This document shows, piece after piece, positions 1-7,655 of a stretch of DNA of 64,000 nt (within the stretch, counting starts at the first letter, position 1; each line of letters opens with the position of its first letter). The notes under the pieces are model-generated. The model was given only the letters and a program-made list of their open reading frames with translations, did not search any database and was not told the DNA's origin. Both the position numbers and the translations under genes were made by a program. This stretch comes from Rhizobiales bacterium 63-22 (GTDB taxonomy: Bacteria; Pseudomonadota; Alphaproteobacteria; Rhizobiales; Rhizobiaceae). The stretch lies in assembly GCA_001898995.1 (NCBI GenBank), contig MKVZ01000004.1, positions 765,601 through 829,600 on the forward strand, written 5' to 3'.

Positions 1-175
1 CATAGTTTTAGGCGGACATTCTCTTCCGCCAACTTCGTTCCCGGCCCTTCATTCCCGGCATGGTATCAGCCGAAAGACATATCCTGAAATCCCCGGAAAA
101 TTCTAAGTTTCCGCTGCACTTTTTGGAAAGAGTTTTCCACTACGATTCAATCAGACGTTTCCGTCTGCGAACGGA

Positions 176-604
176 ATGAAACACATGCAGAGGAATCGGA
201 GCGGGGCGGATAATGGCCGGGGACCAGCGTTGGAATTGAAGCTCAATACGGAAGTGACACGCTTCGCCTGTGTCGGCGGTCTGGCGACGGTGACGCATCT
301 GACGGTCGCGGCCATTCTGCTGCGGCTCATCCCCGCGGCCCCTACCCTCGTCATCAATACGATCGCCTTCTGCATCGCCTTCGGCGTGTCCTATGCCGGC
401 CACCGCTATTTCACCTTCAACAGGACCGGATCGCCGGTGAAATTCATGGTCACGGCCGTTTCCGGCCTGATCGTCAACAACTCGGTGGTGGCCGTGCTGA
501 CCTCCCTGTTCGACATACGCTACGCGGCCATTCTGGCCGGGACCGCCATCGCGCCTGTCGCGGTGTTCATCCTGTCGAAATATTGGGCTTTCGGGGAAAA
601 GTAA
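176..604 (+). CDS. GtrA-family membrane protein
   Basis: A 142-residue protein with four hydrophobic segments at about residues 30-50, 58-78, 88-108 and 115-137, which is the size and topology of the GtrA family (PF04138). GtrA proteins are thought to help move polyprenyl-phosphate-linked sugars across the inner membrane. The mycobacterial member Rv3789 has been linked to decaprenyl-phosphoryl-arabinose. The ATG at 176 follows a weak purine stretch; an ATG at 185 is an alternative, and residues 1-20 are hydrophilic. The gene lies 5 nt upstream of a polyprenyl-phosphate glycosyltransferase, a pairing also seen in GtrA/GtrB loci. Substrate and direction of transport are inferred from context. 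Confidence 0.85.
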   Translation: MKHMQRNRSGADNGRGPALELKLNTEVTRFACVGGLATVTHLTVAAILLRLIPAAPTLVINTIAFCIAFGVSYAGHRYFTFNRTGSPVKFMVTAVSGLIVNNSVVAVLTSLFDIRYAAILAGTAIAPVAVFILSKYWAFGEK

Positions 605-609
605 CCGAC

Positions 610-1578
610 ATGGGCAAAAAGACCATCTCGCTTGTCGTTCCTGTCTTCAACGAGCAGGAAGCCGTGCCGATCTTCTACGACAAGGTGACGAACGAACTGC
701 ATCTCGCCGATGCCGGGATCGAGATGGTCTTCGTCAACGACGGCAGCACGGACAATACGGAAGCCGTCCTCGCACGAGTGCAGGCCCGCGATCCGAAGCG
801 GGTGAAGGTGGTCAATTTCACCCGCAATTTCGGCAAGGAGCCGGCGCTTTTCGCCGGCATCACCCGTGCCACAGGCGATGCGGTCATTCCTATGGATGTG
901 GATCTGCAAGACCCGATAGACGTCATCCCGCGCATGGTGGAGAAATGGCGCGAGGGCAATGACGTGGTCCTGGCACGCCGCGCCAGCCGCGCTTCCGACA
1001 GCTGGGCGAAACGCTTCACGGCGGAGCGGTTCTATCGCGTGCATAATGCGATCTCCCAATCGAAGCTGGTGGAGAATGTCGGCGACTTCCGCCTGATGGA
1101 CCGCACCATCGTCGATGCGGTCCGCTCGCTCCCCGAACGGCAGTTGTTCATGAAGGGCATCCTGTCCTGGGTCGGCGGACGCACGGCGATCATCGATTAT
1201 GTCCGCCCGGAACGCAGCGTCGGGACGACCAAGTTCAACGGCTGGAAATTGTGGAACCTCGCCATCGAGGGGATCACCTCTTTCAGCACCGTGCCCTTGC
1301 GCATGTGGACCTATATAGGCGGTTTCATAGCCGCCTTCTCGATCCTCTATGCGGGATGGATGGTGATCGACAAGCTCCTTTTCGGCAACCCCGTGCCCGG
1401 TTATCCCTCGCTGATGACGGCGATCCTGTTTCTCGGCGGCGTGCAGCTCATCGGCATCGGGGTTCTCGGCGAATATATCGGCCGCATCTATATGGAAACC
1501 AAACAGCGTCCGCGCTACGTGATCCGTCCGGCCGGCAGGCAGGACGCTGCGGATGAAAAAAGCGGAGACGCAGCATGA
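610..1578 (+). CDS. Family 2 glycosyltransferase, polyprenyl-phosphate type (GtrB/DPM1-like)
   Basis: A 322-residue protein. The N-terminal GT-A domain (about 1-225) begins with the strand [11 protein letters not shown], followed by [10 protein letters not shown] for nucleotide-sugar binding and MDVDLQDP as the metal-binding acidic motif. Two C-terminal membrane helices lie at about 230-260 and 268-300. This matches GtrB, ArnC and dolichol-phosphate-mannose synthase enzymes, which load a hexose from a nucleotide sugar onto polyprenyl phosphate at the cytoplasmic face. I start it at the ATG at 610 because a GGGGAAAAG ribosome site sits just before it; an in-frame ATG at 583 would overlap gtrA. 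The stop overlaps the next start as ATGA, so translation is probably coupled. The sugar is not identifiable. Confidence 0.88.
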   Translation: MGKKTISLVVPVFNEQEAVPIFYDKVTNELHLADAGIEMVFVNDGSTDNTEAVLARVQARDPKRVKVVNFTRNFGKEPALFAGITRATGDAVIPMDVDLQDPIDVIPRMVEKWREGNDVVLARRASRASDSWAKRFTAERFYRVHNAISQSKLVENVGDFRLMDRTIVDAVRSLPERQLFMKGILSWVGGRTAIIDYVRPERSVGTTKFNGWKLWNLAIEGITSFSTVPLRMWTYIGGFIAAFSILYAGWMVIDKLLFGNPVPGYPSLMTAILFLGGVQLIGIGVLGEYIGRIYMETKQRPRYVIRPAGRQDAADEKSGDAA

Positions 1579-3275
1579 ATTCCAGCCCGTCCCTTTCGGC
1601 GAAATCCGGTACGCGAGCCGGCTCGATCGCAGCATCACCGGTATTCTGGCTGATCGCGATATCGGCGGTACTCCTCGTGCTGCTGACGCTGCCCATCGTC
1701 ATTCCCATCGGCCCGATGTACTGGGATTCCTACATCTACTTCGATGCCGCGCAGCGAATCTGGAACGGACAGGTGCCCGATGTGGATTTTCTCACGCCGG
1801 TCGGACCGCTCGGCTATTATATCTTCGCCTGGGGGCTGGAACTGTTTCCGAGGGCGCAGGGGCTGCTGCTGGCGCAATGGTCGGTCCTCGTGGTCGCGGT
1901 ACCGCTCATGGGTGTGGTGCTGGCCGATCTGGCGCCGCGCAACCGTGCGCTCGCCTTCGCGCTTCTGGTGCCGTTCTTCGTCTTCGGCGTTTCGCCGATC
2001 AATGTCGAAACCTTTCATTCCTACCCGGGTTTCGACGGCGTCGGCATCTATAACCGGCAGATGGTATTGCTGCTTTATGTGCTGATGAGCGGCCTGATGT
2101 TCCTGCCCAACGGCAGGAAGCTGGCGGTTTTCTGCGCGCTGACCATGCTGTCCCTGTTTTTGACCAAGATCACCGGCTTCCTCGTCGGCGGCCTGTTCGG
2201 GATCGCGGCGCTGCTGGCGGGCCGCATCTCGTTGCGCAACGTCGTGCTCGCGGCGATCATCGCGGTGCTCTGCCTGCTCGCCCTCGAACTGAACCACCAT
2301 ATGATAACCGGCTATCTGGGCGACATCAGACAACTCGTCGCCGCAAATACGGGCGCGCTGCTGCCGCGTTTCCTGACAGCCATATCCATCCATCTCGCCA
2401 CGATTCTCGCGGCGGGCGTGCTGTTCCTCGCCCTTGTCTGGATCGACGTCGCGCGTGACACCGGAAAGCAGCGGTTCTTCGACCGCAGCCCGGTCTGGGT
2501 CGCGGTCGTGCTTGCCGGTGGCATCATTCTCGAAACCCAGAACACCGGCAGCCAGGAATTCATCTTCCTGTGGCCGGTGCTGCTGATGATCTGGGGCCGC
2601 GTACGGCGCATGGACAACAAGGCATGGCTTGTCTTCGCGGCACTGGCGGCTTTCTGCGTCGTTCCTCTCTTCACCGCTGTCGCTTCCAAGGCACTGCGCG
2701 CCGCCATCATCGCGCCGACCTATGTGCAACTGCCCGCGACCGAACTGAAGAACATGGAGCAGGTTTCCACCAAGCCGGTCATCATGGAGCGTGTCCTGCT
2801 GCTGGAGGATCATTACGCCCGTTACGACGACACTTACAAAGCGCTGGCGGAACAGGGACAAATGCCGAGCTGGCAGCTCTATTCCGAGCATGATTTCCAG
2901 ATGTTCTGGCTCCTGTCTGTAGACAAGGTCATCAAGGATCTGAAAGCTTACGAGGCAGCGAACGGCATCCATCTGCAAAGCCTGATGACGCTCGATTTCA
3001 CCGATCCTTTGCCTTGGCTTCTCGACCGGAAGCCGACACCCTATATCCAGATCGCCGCCGACCCGGACCGTACGCTGCCGCCGATCACGGACCGGATCAA
3101 GGCGTCCGTCGCGGCGACCGACGGTGTGCTGCGGCCGCATTGTCCTGAAACCTGGGCGCGTCTGGCGCTGCGGAAATTCTATGCCGAGCCCTTGCAGGGC
3201 CGTACGGTCGTCAAGCTCAACCCGTGCTGGGATCTCCTGCTGCGGCCCGGCATCCTGCCGCAAAAAGCCGGGTGA
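1575..3275 (+). CDS. Polytopic GT-C-like glycosyltransferase (putative)
   Basis: A 566-residue membrane protein with about ten hydrophobic segments in residues 24-400 and a soluble C-terminal region (about 400-566). After the first membrane helix comes an acidic loop (Asp51, Asp57, Asp69, Asp71; motif [11 protein letters not shown], then [11 protein letters not shown]). This is the position where GT-C enzymes carry catalytic acidic residues that face the periplasm. GT-C enzymes transfer sugars from polyprenyl-phosphate donors, so this gene could be the final transferase for the sugars made and flipped by its neighbours. It overlaps the preceding glycosyltransferase by 4 nt and ends at a convergent terminator. 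I do not recognise an exact family; the assignment rests on topology and the acidic loop. Confidence 0.65.
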   Translation: MNSSPSLSAKSGTRAGSIAASPVFWLIAISAVLLVLLTLPIVIPIGPMYWDSYIYFDAAQRIWNGQVPDVDFLTPVGPLGYYIFAWGLELFPRAQGLLLAQWSVLVVAVPLMGVVLADLAPRNRALAFALLVPFFVFGVSPINVETFHSYPGFDGVGIYNRQMVLLLYVLMSGLMFLPNGRKLAVFCALTMLSLFLTKITGFLVGGLFGIAALLAGRISLRNVVLAAIIAVLCLLALELNHHMITGYLGDIRQLVAANTGALLPRFLTAISIHLATILAAGVLFLALVWIDVARDTGKQRFFDRSPVWVAVVLAGGIILETQNTGSQEFIFLWPVLLMIWGRVRRMDNKAWLVFAALAAFCVVPLFTAVASKALRAAIIAPTYVQLPATELKNMEQVSTKPVIMERVLLLEDHYARYDDTYKALAEQGQMPSWQLYSEHDFQMFWLLSVDKVIKDLKAYEAANGIHLQSLMTLDFTDPLPWLLDRKPTPYIQIAADPDRTLPPITDRIKASVAATDGVLRPHCPETWARLALRKFYAEPLQGRTVVKLNPCWDLLLRPGILPQKAG

Positions 3276-3312
3276 CGGTATCCGGCGCCGCATCATTCCG
3301 TAAAATAAAAAC

Positions 3313-3343
3313 AGCGGGCGTCCCGGCAACCGGGGCGCCCGCT
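3313..3343. terminator. Bidirectional intrinsic terminator
   Basis: A GC-rich hairpin with arms AGCGGGCG.CCCGG and CCGGGGCGCCCGCT around a CAA loop, preceded by an A-rich run on the plus strand. It lies between the convergent GT-C-like gene and the aminotransferase gene and can end both transcripts; the U-run is better in the minus direction. Confidence 0.75.
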
Positions 3344-3371
3344 ACATATAATGGCCTCAGCCCGACAGATA

Positions 3372-4799
3372 TTATTTCATCTGTGCCTTGACGAAATCCC
3401 GCACGATGCGGACGATGCCTCGTCCGAGCACCTCATCGAGCGCGGCGATGAACGCGTCTACATGGGCGCGCTCGCAGATCAGCGGCGGCTCCAGCCGGAT
3501 CACGTTGCGATTATATTCGGTGAAGGCGACGAGGACGCCGTGGTCGCGCAGAAGATGGCTGCCGATGAAGCCTGGCAGCGATCCCTTCAGCTTGTCGTCC
3601 ATCATGGCCAGCACCGGGCGCAGCACGACGGGCATGGTCTTCGAGAAATCATGGAATTCCAGCCCCACCATCATGCCCTTGCCGCGCACATCCTTGATCA
3701 GCGCGGGATAGCGCGCCTGCAATTCCGCCAACCGGCCGATAAGATAGTCGCCGGTCTCAGCCGAATTGTCGATCAGGTGCTCGTCATACAGGATATTGAG
3801 CGCCTCGATGGAGGTGATGCAGGCCTCGCCGATGCCGCCGAAAGTCGCCATGGCATGGATCATGGCCGTTTTCGGCGTGCCATAGGCTTTCATATAAATG
3901 TCGCGGCGTGCGATCATGGCGGCCATTGCGGTCTTGCCGCCGCCTAGAGACTTGGCCAGCGCCGTCACGTCCGGGATGACGCCATAGTGCTCGAAGGCAT
4001 AGAACTTGCCCGTGCGGCCCAGCCCGCACTGCACCTCGTCCGCCACCCAGATCACACCAAATTCGTCGCAGAGACGGCGCAGCTTCTGCCAGAAGGCGGC
4101 ATCGGCCTGAATGATGCCGCCGCCGCCCTGCACCGTTTCCAGAACGATGGCGCCGATCTGCGGATCGGCCCGGAAGGCCCGTTCGATCGCCTCGATATCG
4201 CCGAAGGGTACGCGCACCGTATTGTCCACCAGCCGGAACTCGCCGCGGTAGAGCCCGCCATCGGTGATGGAGAGCACGCCCTTGGTCTTTCCATGAAAGG
4301 AATTCTCGGCGTAGACGATCTTCGGCCGCTTCGGACCGGCTGCACGTTCGGCGACCTTGATCGCCGCCTCCATGGCCTCTGAGCCGGAGGAGCCGAGAAA
4401 CACCATGTCGAGATCGCCCGGCGAGCAGGCGGCGATGTCATAGGCCAGCGCGGTGGCATATTGCGACATGAAGGCGATGGCGATCTCGTGGCGCATTTCC
4501 TCCTGGAATTTGCGCCGCGCCTCCAGAATGCGCGGATGGTTGTGGCCGAAGGCCAGCGAGCCGAAGCCCCCGAAGAAATCGAGAATGGCACGGCCGTTCT
4601 GATCGTAATAATACATGCCCTCGGCGCGCTCGATCTTCACCTTGTGAAAGCCGAGCAGCTTCATGAAATGGAGCTGTCCCGGATTGAGATGGCCGGTGAA
4701 CAGCTCCGTCATGCGCGGAAGGTCGAGCGCCTTGGCGTCGTCGACCGTCAGCAATTTCGGCTTCGGCGTGTAATTCGCGGTGCGGTCCGGTGTCGTCAT
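3372..4799 (-). CDS. Class III PLP-dependent aminotransferase
   Basis: A 475-residue protein of fold type I, subgroup III (PF00202). Visible signatures are GSSGSEAMEAA for phosphate binding, SFHGKT, ADEVQCGLGRTG with the cofactor-nitrogen Asp, and ALAKSLGGGK, where the Lys forms the Schiff base. The family includes acetylornithine, ornithine, putrescine and glutamate-semialdehyde aminotransferases; sequence alone does not choose among these. It has an extended N-terminus (about 40 residues) before the core. It is the last gene of the UbiA/DprE1-like operon, 53 nt after the SDR gene, which suggests that it aminates an intermediate of that pathway or supplies an amine substituent. This role is inference. 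Confidence 0.8.
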   Translation of the reverse strand: MTTPDRTANYTPKPKLLTVDDAKALDLPRMTELFTGHLNPGQLHFMKLLGFHKVKIERAEGMYYYDQNGRAILDFFGGFGSLAFGHNHPRILEARRKFQEEMRHEIAIAFMSQYATALAYDIAACSPGDLDMVFLGSSGSEAMEAAIKVAERAAGPKRPKIVYAENSFHGKTKGVLSITDGGLYRGEFRLVDNTVRVPFGDIEAIERAFRADPQIGAIVLETVQGGGGIIQADAAFWQKLRRLCDEFGVIWVADEVQCGLGRTGKFYAFEHYGVIPDVTALAKSLGGGKTAMAAMIARRDIYMKAYGTPKTAMIHAMATFGGIGEACITSIEALNILYDEHLIDNSAETGDYLIGRLAELQARYPALIKDVRGKGMMVGLEFHDFSKTMPVVLRPVLAMMDDKLKGSLPGFIGSHLLRDHGVLVAFTEYNRNVIRLEPPLICERAHVDAFIAALDEVLGRGIVRIVRDFVKAQMK

Positions 4800-4852
4800 T
4801 GAAAATGCCCCTGGAAAACGAGTGTCATGCGGCCCGATTTATGCGGCTCCGC

Positions 4853-5857
4853 TCATGCAGCCTTGACCGGTGCGGCATCGCCTCCGGTCTCCAGCTTCTT
4901 GCGGTATTCGGCATAGGCAGCGATCAGCATGTCCTCGTCACGGTATTGCGGTATCCAGCCCAGTTCCCGCTCGCCCTTGGAAACGTCGAGAATGCACATT
5001 TCGTCGGCGATCAGATATTGCTCCGGGTCCATCAGCGGCATGTTGAGCCAGTCGAGGAAATCGAGCGTGCGCTTGACCGCCCATGCCGGCGTCGGCACTA
5101 GAATGGATTTCGATCCTGCATGCTTGACCAGATCGCCGAGCAGCTTGCGTACCGGCGGCGGATTGAGCGAGCCGAGATTATAGACCTCGTTCGGCACGCC
5201 GGCCCGGTAGGCCGCATAGGCGGCGAAGGCGCAATCGAAGACGGAAATGAACTGATATGGGTTTCTGCCCGAACCGATCATCGGCACCGGCAGATTGCTG
5301 TCGATCAGCTTGAACAGCTTCGCCAGAATGCCGAGCCGGCCCGGGCCGATGATGAGGCGCGGCCGGAACAGCGTGATGTTCATGCCGCGCTTGCGCCAAT
5401 CCGCCGCCAGTTCCTCGGTCTTCAGCTTGGAGAGACCGTATTCGCCGAGCGGCTTGCAGGCATGGTCCTCGGTCTGCGGCCAGACATAGGTGTGTCCATA
5501 GACCATGTCGGTGGTGAAATGGACCAGCGATTTCGCACCCGCCTCGTCCATGGCCTTGATGATGTTTTCCGTGCCGTGATAATTGACCGGAAAGAAGAAA
5601 TCGTGCCGCTTTGCGCGGACCTGGATGGGCGACAGCATCTTGGCGGAAAGATTATAGACCATGTCGTCCGGCCGGATACCGAGCTGGCGGATGGCCTGCG
5701 GATCGGTGACATCCGTCTCGACGAAGGCTGCCTTGCTGTAATGGGCCAGATCGCTTTTGACGATATCGGCGACGATCACTTCGTGCCCGTCCGCCAGAAG
5801 CATGGGCGCCAGATAACGCCCGACGAATCCGTCGCCTCCGAAAATGATGTGTCTCAT
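4853..5857 (-). CDS. NAD-dependent epimerase/dehydratase (extended SDR)
   Basis: A 334-residue extended short-chain dehydrogenase/reductase. FGGDGFVGRY near the N-terminus is the GxxGxxG dinucleotide motif. HFTTDMVYG followed by YGLSK supplies the Ser/Thr and the catalytic YxxxK. SDRs of this type act on sugars, usually nucleotide sugars, as epimerases, dehydratases or reductases. The ATG at 5857 is chosen because GGGGTTG lies just upstream and the dinucleotide motif follows directly; a longer frame from 6058 adds a low-complexity Arg/Ser-rich stretch overlapping the previous gene. In this operon it may reduce the keto intermediate made by the DprE1-like oxidase. However, mycobacterial DprE2 is a shorter classical SDR, so this is not a simple orthologue. 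Confidence 0.82.
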   Translation of the reverse strand: MRHIIFGGDGFVGRYLAPMLLADGHEVIVADIVKSDLAHYSKAAFVETDVTDPQAIRQLGIRPDDMVYNLSAKMLSPIQVRAKRHDFFFPVNYHGTENIIKAMDEAGAKSLVHFTTDMVYGHTYVWPQTEDHACKPLGEYGLSKLKTEELAADWRKRGMNITLFRPRLIIGPGRLGILAKLFKLIDSNLPVPMIGSGRNPYQFISVFDCAFAAYAAYRAGVPNEVYNLGSLNPPPVRKLLGDLVKHAGSKSILVPTPAWAVKRTLDFLDWLNMPLMDPEQYLIADEMCILDVSKGERELGWIPQYRDEDMLIAAYAEYRKKLETGGDAAPVKAA

Positions 5858-5879
5858 AGTACAACCCCGCTTTTGAATT

Positions 5880-6311
5880 TCATGACGATATATGATCCGA
5901 CGTCGCCGCGGCGGTATCGCGCGCCGTGCCGGTTCCGTTCTCGCGGCCGCTTTGCGCGATGAGGATGGTGCCGATGCAGATGAAGGCGATGCCGGCGATC
6001 TTCCAGCCGCCGAGTTCTTCCTTGAACAAAAGCCACGCACACACGGCCACCACCACATAAGCGAGGCTCAGAAACGGATAGGCGAAGGAAAGATCGACCT
6101 TCGACAGCACATAGAGATGCGAGACCATGGAGATCACGAACATGCAAAGCCCGGCGAACACCCATGGATTGAACACGGTCTGGAAAAGCCGATAGACAAG
6201 CGAATCGGCCGAAAGCTGCATCGAGGAGATGCCCATCATGCCGTGCTTCAGCAGAAGCTGCGCGGCCGCATTGGTCATGACGGTAAAGAGAATGAACGGA
6301 AGATATTTCAT
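5880..6311 (-). CDS. EmrE/ArnE-like small membrane transporter
   Basis: A 143-residue protein with four predicted membrane helices (about residues 3-22, 48-68, 76-95 and 100-118), giving the small multidrug resistance/EamA-like fold. An early Lys follows the first helix (QLLLKHG), and the C-terminal tail is hydrophilic. Proteins of this size include ArnE/ArnF, which flip undecaprenyl-phosphate-aminoarabinose, as well as drug exporters such as EmrE; the membrane Glu of EmrE (Glu14) is not evident here. It lies 21 nt after the DprE1-like gene and 22 nt before the SDR gene. The context favours flipping of a lipid-linked sugar over drug efflux, but this is inference. Confidence 0.75.
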   Translation of the reverse strand: MKYLPFILFTVMTNAAAQLLLKHGMMGISSMQLSADSLVYRLFQTVFNPWVFAGLCMFVISMVSHLYVLSKVDLSFAYPFLSLAYVVVAVCAWLLFKEELGGWKIAGIAFICIGTILIAQSGRENGTGTARDTAAATSDHISS

Positions 6312-6332
6312 GATCTTTCCTTTGCGTGCCTT

Positions 6333-7655
6333 TCAGCCTGATTGGAGGGCCGTGCGGCGCCAGAAGTCCGAGCAGAAGCGCGGATCGCGCCATTGCTCCA
6401 GTTCCGTCCACTCCGGGAATCCGGCCCTGAACGTGGCCGCACTCATATGGCGGTCCTTGTATGGGTTGACCCTTCCGCCGGCCTCGGTCGTCATGCGGTC
6501 GAGCAGGTCGAGAAGCGTGCGCGTCGTCTCTCCGCGATCGGGAAAATCCATGGTCAGCGTATAGCCCGGTCTCGGAAACGAAAGCATACCCGGCGAACGC
6601 AGATCGCCGAAGCGTTTCAGCACCGTCAGGAAGGAAGCCTGTCCCGCCCGCCGGCTCGCCGACAGCATGGCCGGTATCACATGCGGCGCGGCATCGGAAG
6701 GAATGACGCTTTGATGCTGATGCAGCCCGCGCGGACCGTAGAGCCGGTTCCACCCACGCACGCCGTCGAGCGGATAGAAGAAACTGCCGAAACGAGTCAG
6801 ATGAGGCGCGCTTTTCCGGCTTTTGGCACGGAAATAGGCCGTGTTGAACAGCGCGAGGCTCCAACGGTTGAGGGCTGAAACAGGCAGGCCCAAGGGCACG
6901 CCGAGCCGGGCCGGACGGCTTTCTCCGTCGCGGTTTCCGTTCCGGGCATGGTTGCCGGAAATCAGCACGCCGCGCCCCTCGGAGCCGCCGCCGGCGAGCT
7001 GGTCGACCCAGGCCACCGAATATTCGTTGTCCCGGTCGGATGCCTCGGCCATCGCGAAATAATCGCCGAGGCCGGCGAAAGGCACGATGCGTTCTTCTAT
7101 ATCCAGCGATCCCACCGGCATGAGGCGGATGCGCGCCGTGAGGATCAGGCCGGTCAGCCCCATGCCGCCGATGGTGGCGGAAAAGAGCGCGGCATTCTCA
7201 TCCGGCGCGCAGCGGCGGACGATACCGTCCGAACGCAGCAGTTCGAGACTCTCGATATGGCAGCCGAACGTGCCGCGCAGATGATGGTTCTTGCCATGCA
7301 CATCGTTGGCGATGGCCCCCCCGAGCGTAACGAAACGCGTACCCGGCGTCACCGGCAGGAAATAGCCGTGCGGCGCCGCGGCCGCGATGATATCGCTCAA
7401 TAGCGTCCCCGCCTGCGCCTCCAGTATACCTGTCGCGGCATCGAAATTCAGGATCGCGTTACGTTCCGCCATCGGCACCAGAAGCCCGGCATCGTTATGG
7501 CAGCTGTCGCCATAGGAGCGCCCGTTGCCATAGGCGAGGAAGCTCATACCCTCCGTCACCTTGCCGGCAAATGCGGCCACGACCTTTTCGAGTGCGATCG
7601 CGCGCCGGCTGCGCCGATCGGTACGCCCGAAGCTATCGTAGGCGCCCTCCCTCAT
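6333..7655 (-). CDS. DprE1-like FAD-dependent decaprenyl-phosphoryl-ribose 2-oxidase homologue
   Basis: A 440-residue VAO/PCMH-family flavoprotein. GNGRSYGD (43-50), PGTR (104-107) and GGAIANDVHGKNHH (112-125) line up with the FAD-binding region of mycobacterial DprE1, which oxidises the ribose 2-hydroxyl of decaprenyl-phosphoryl-ribose on the way to the arabinose donor. The C-terminal half keeps VLKRFG, the DFP motif and GGRVNPYKD, whose Lys400 corresponds to the catalytic Lys418. The residue matching Cys387, the benzothiazinone target, is Thr368. Length is close to the 461 residues of DprE1. The ATG at 7655 overlaps the upstream UbiA stop as ATGA, implying coupling; an open frame continues upstream to 8492 but only in a shadow of ubiA. 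Confidence 0.85.
   Translation of the reverse strand: MREGAYDSFGRTDRRSRRAIALEKVVAAFAGKVTEGMSFLAYGNGRSYGDSCHNDAGLLVPMAERNAILNFDAATGILEAQAGTLLSDIIAAAAPHGYFLPVTPGTRFVTLGGAIANDVHGKNHHLRGTFGCHIESLELLRSDGIVRRCAPDENAALFSATIGGMGLTGLILTARIRLMPVGSLDIEERIVPFAGLGDYFAMAEASDRDNEYSVAWVDQLAGGGSEGRGVLISGNHARNGNRDGESRPARLGVPLGLPVSALNRWSLALFNTAYFRAKSRKSAPHLTRFGSFFYPLDGVRGWNRLYGPRGLHQHQSVIPSDAAPHVIPAMLSASRRAGQASFLTVLKRFGDLRSPGMLSFPRPGYTLTMDFPDRGETTRTLLDLLDRMTTEAGGRVNPYKDRHMSAATFRAGFPEWTELEQWRDPRFCSDFWRRTALQSG

Noticed and set aside
1..175. A weak hairpin GGCGGA/TCCGCC near position 11 as a terminator of a gene outside the window.
   Set aside because: Only 6 bp and no T-run; no gene end can be seen to its left.
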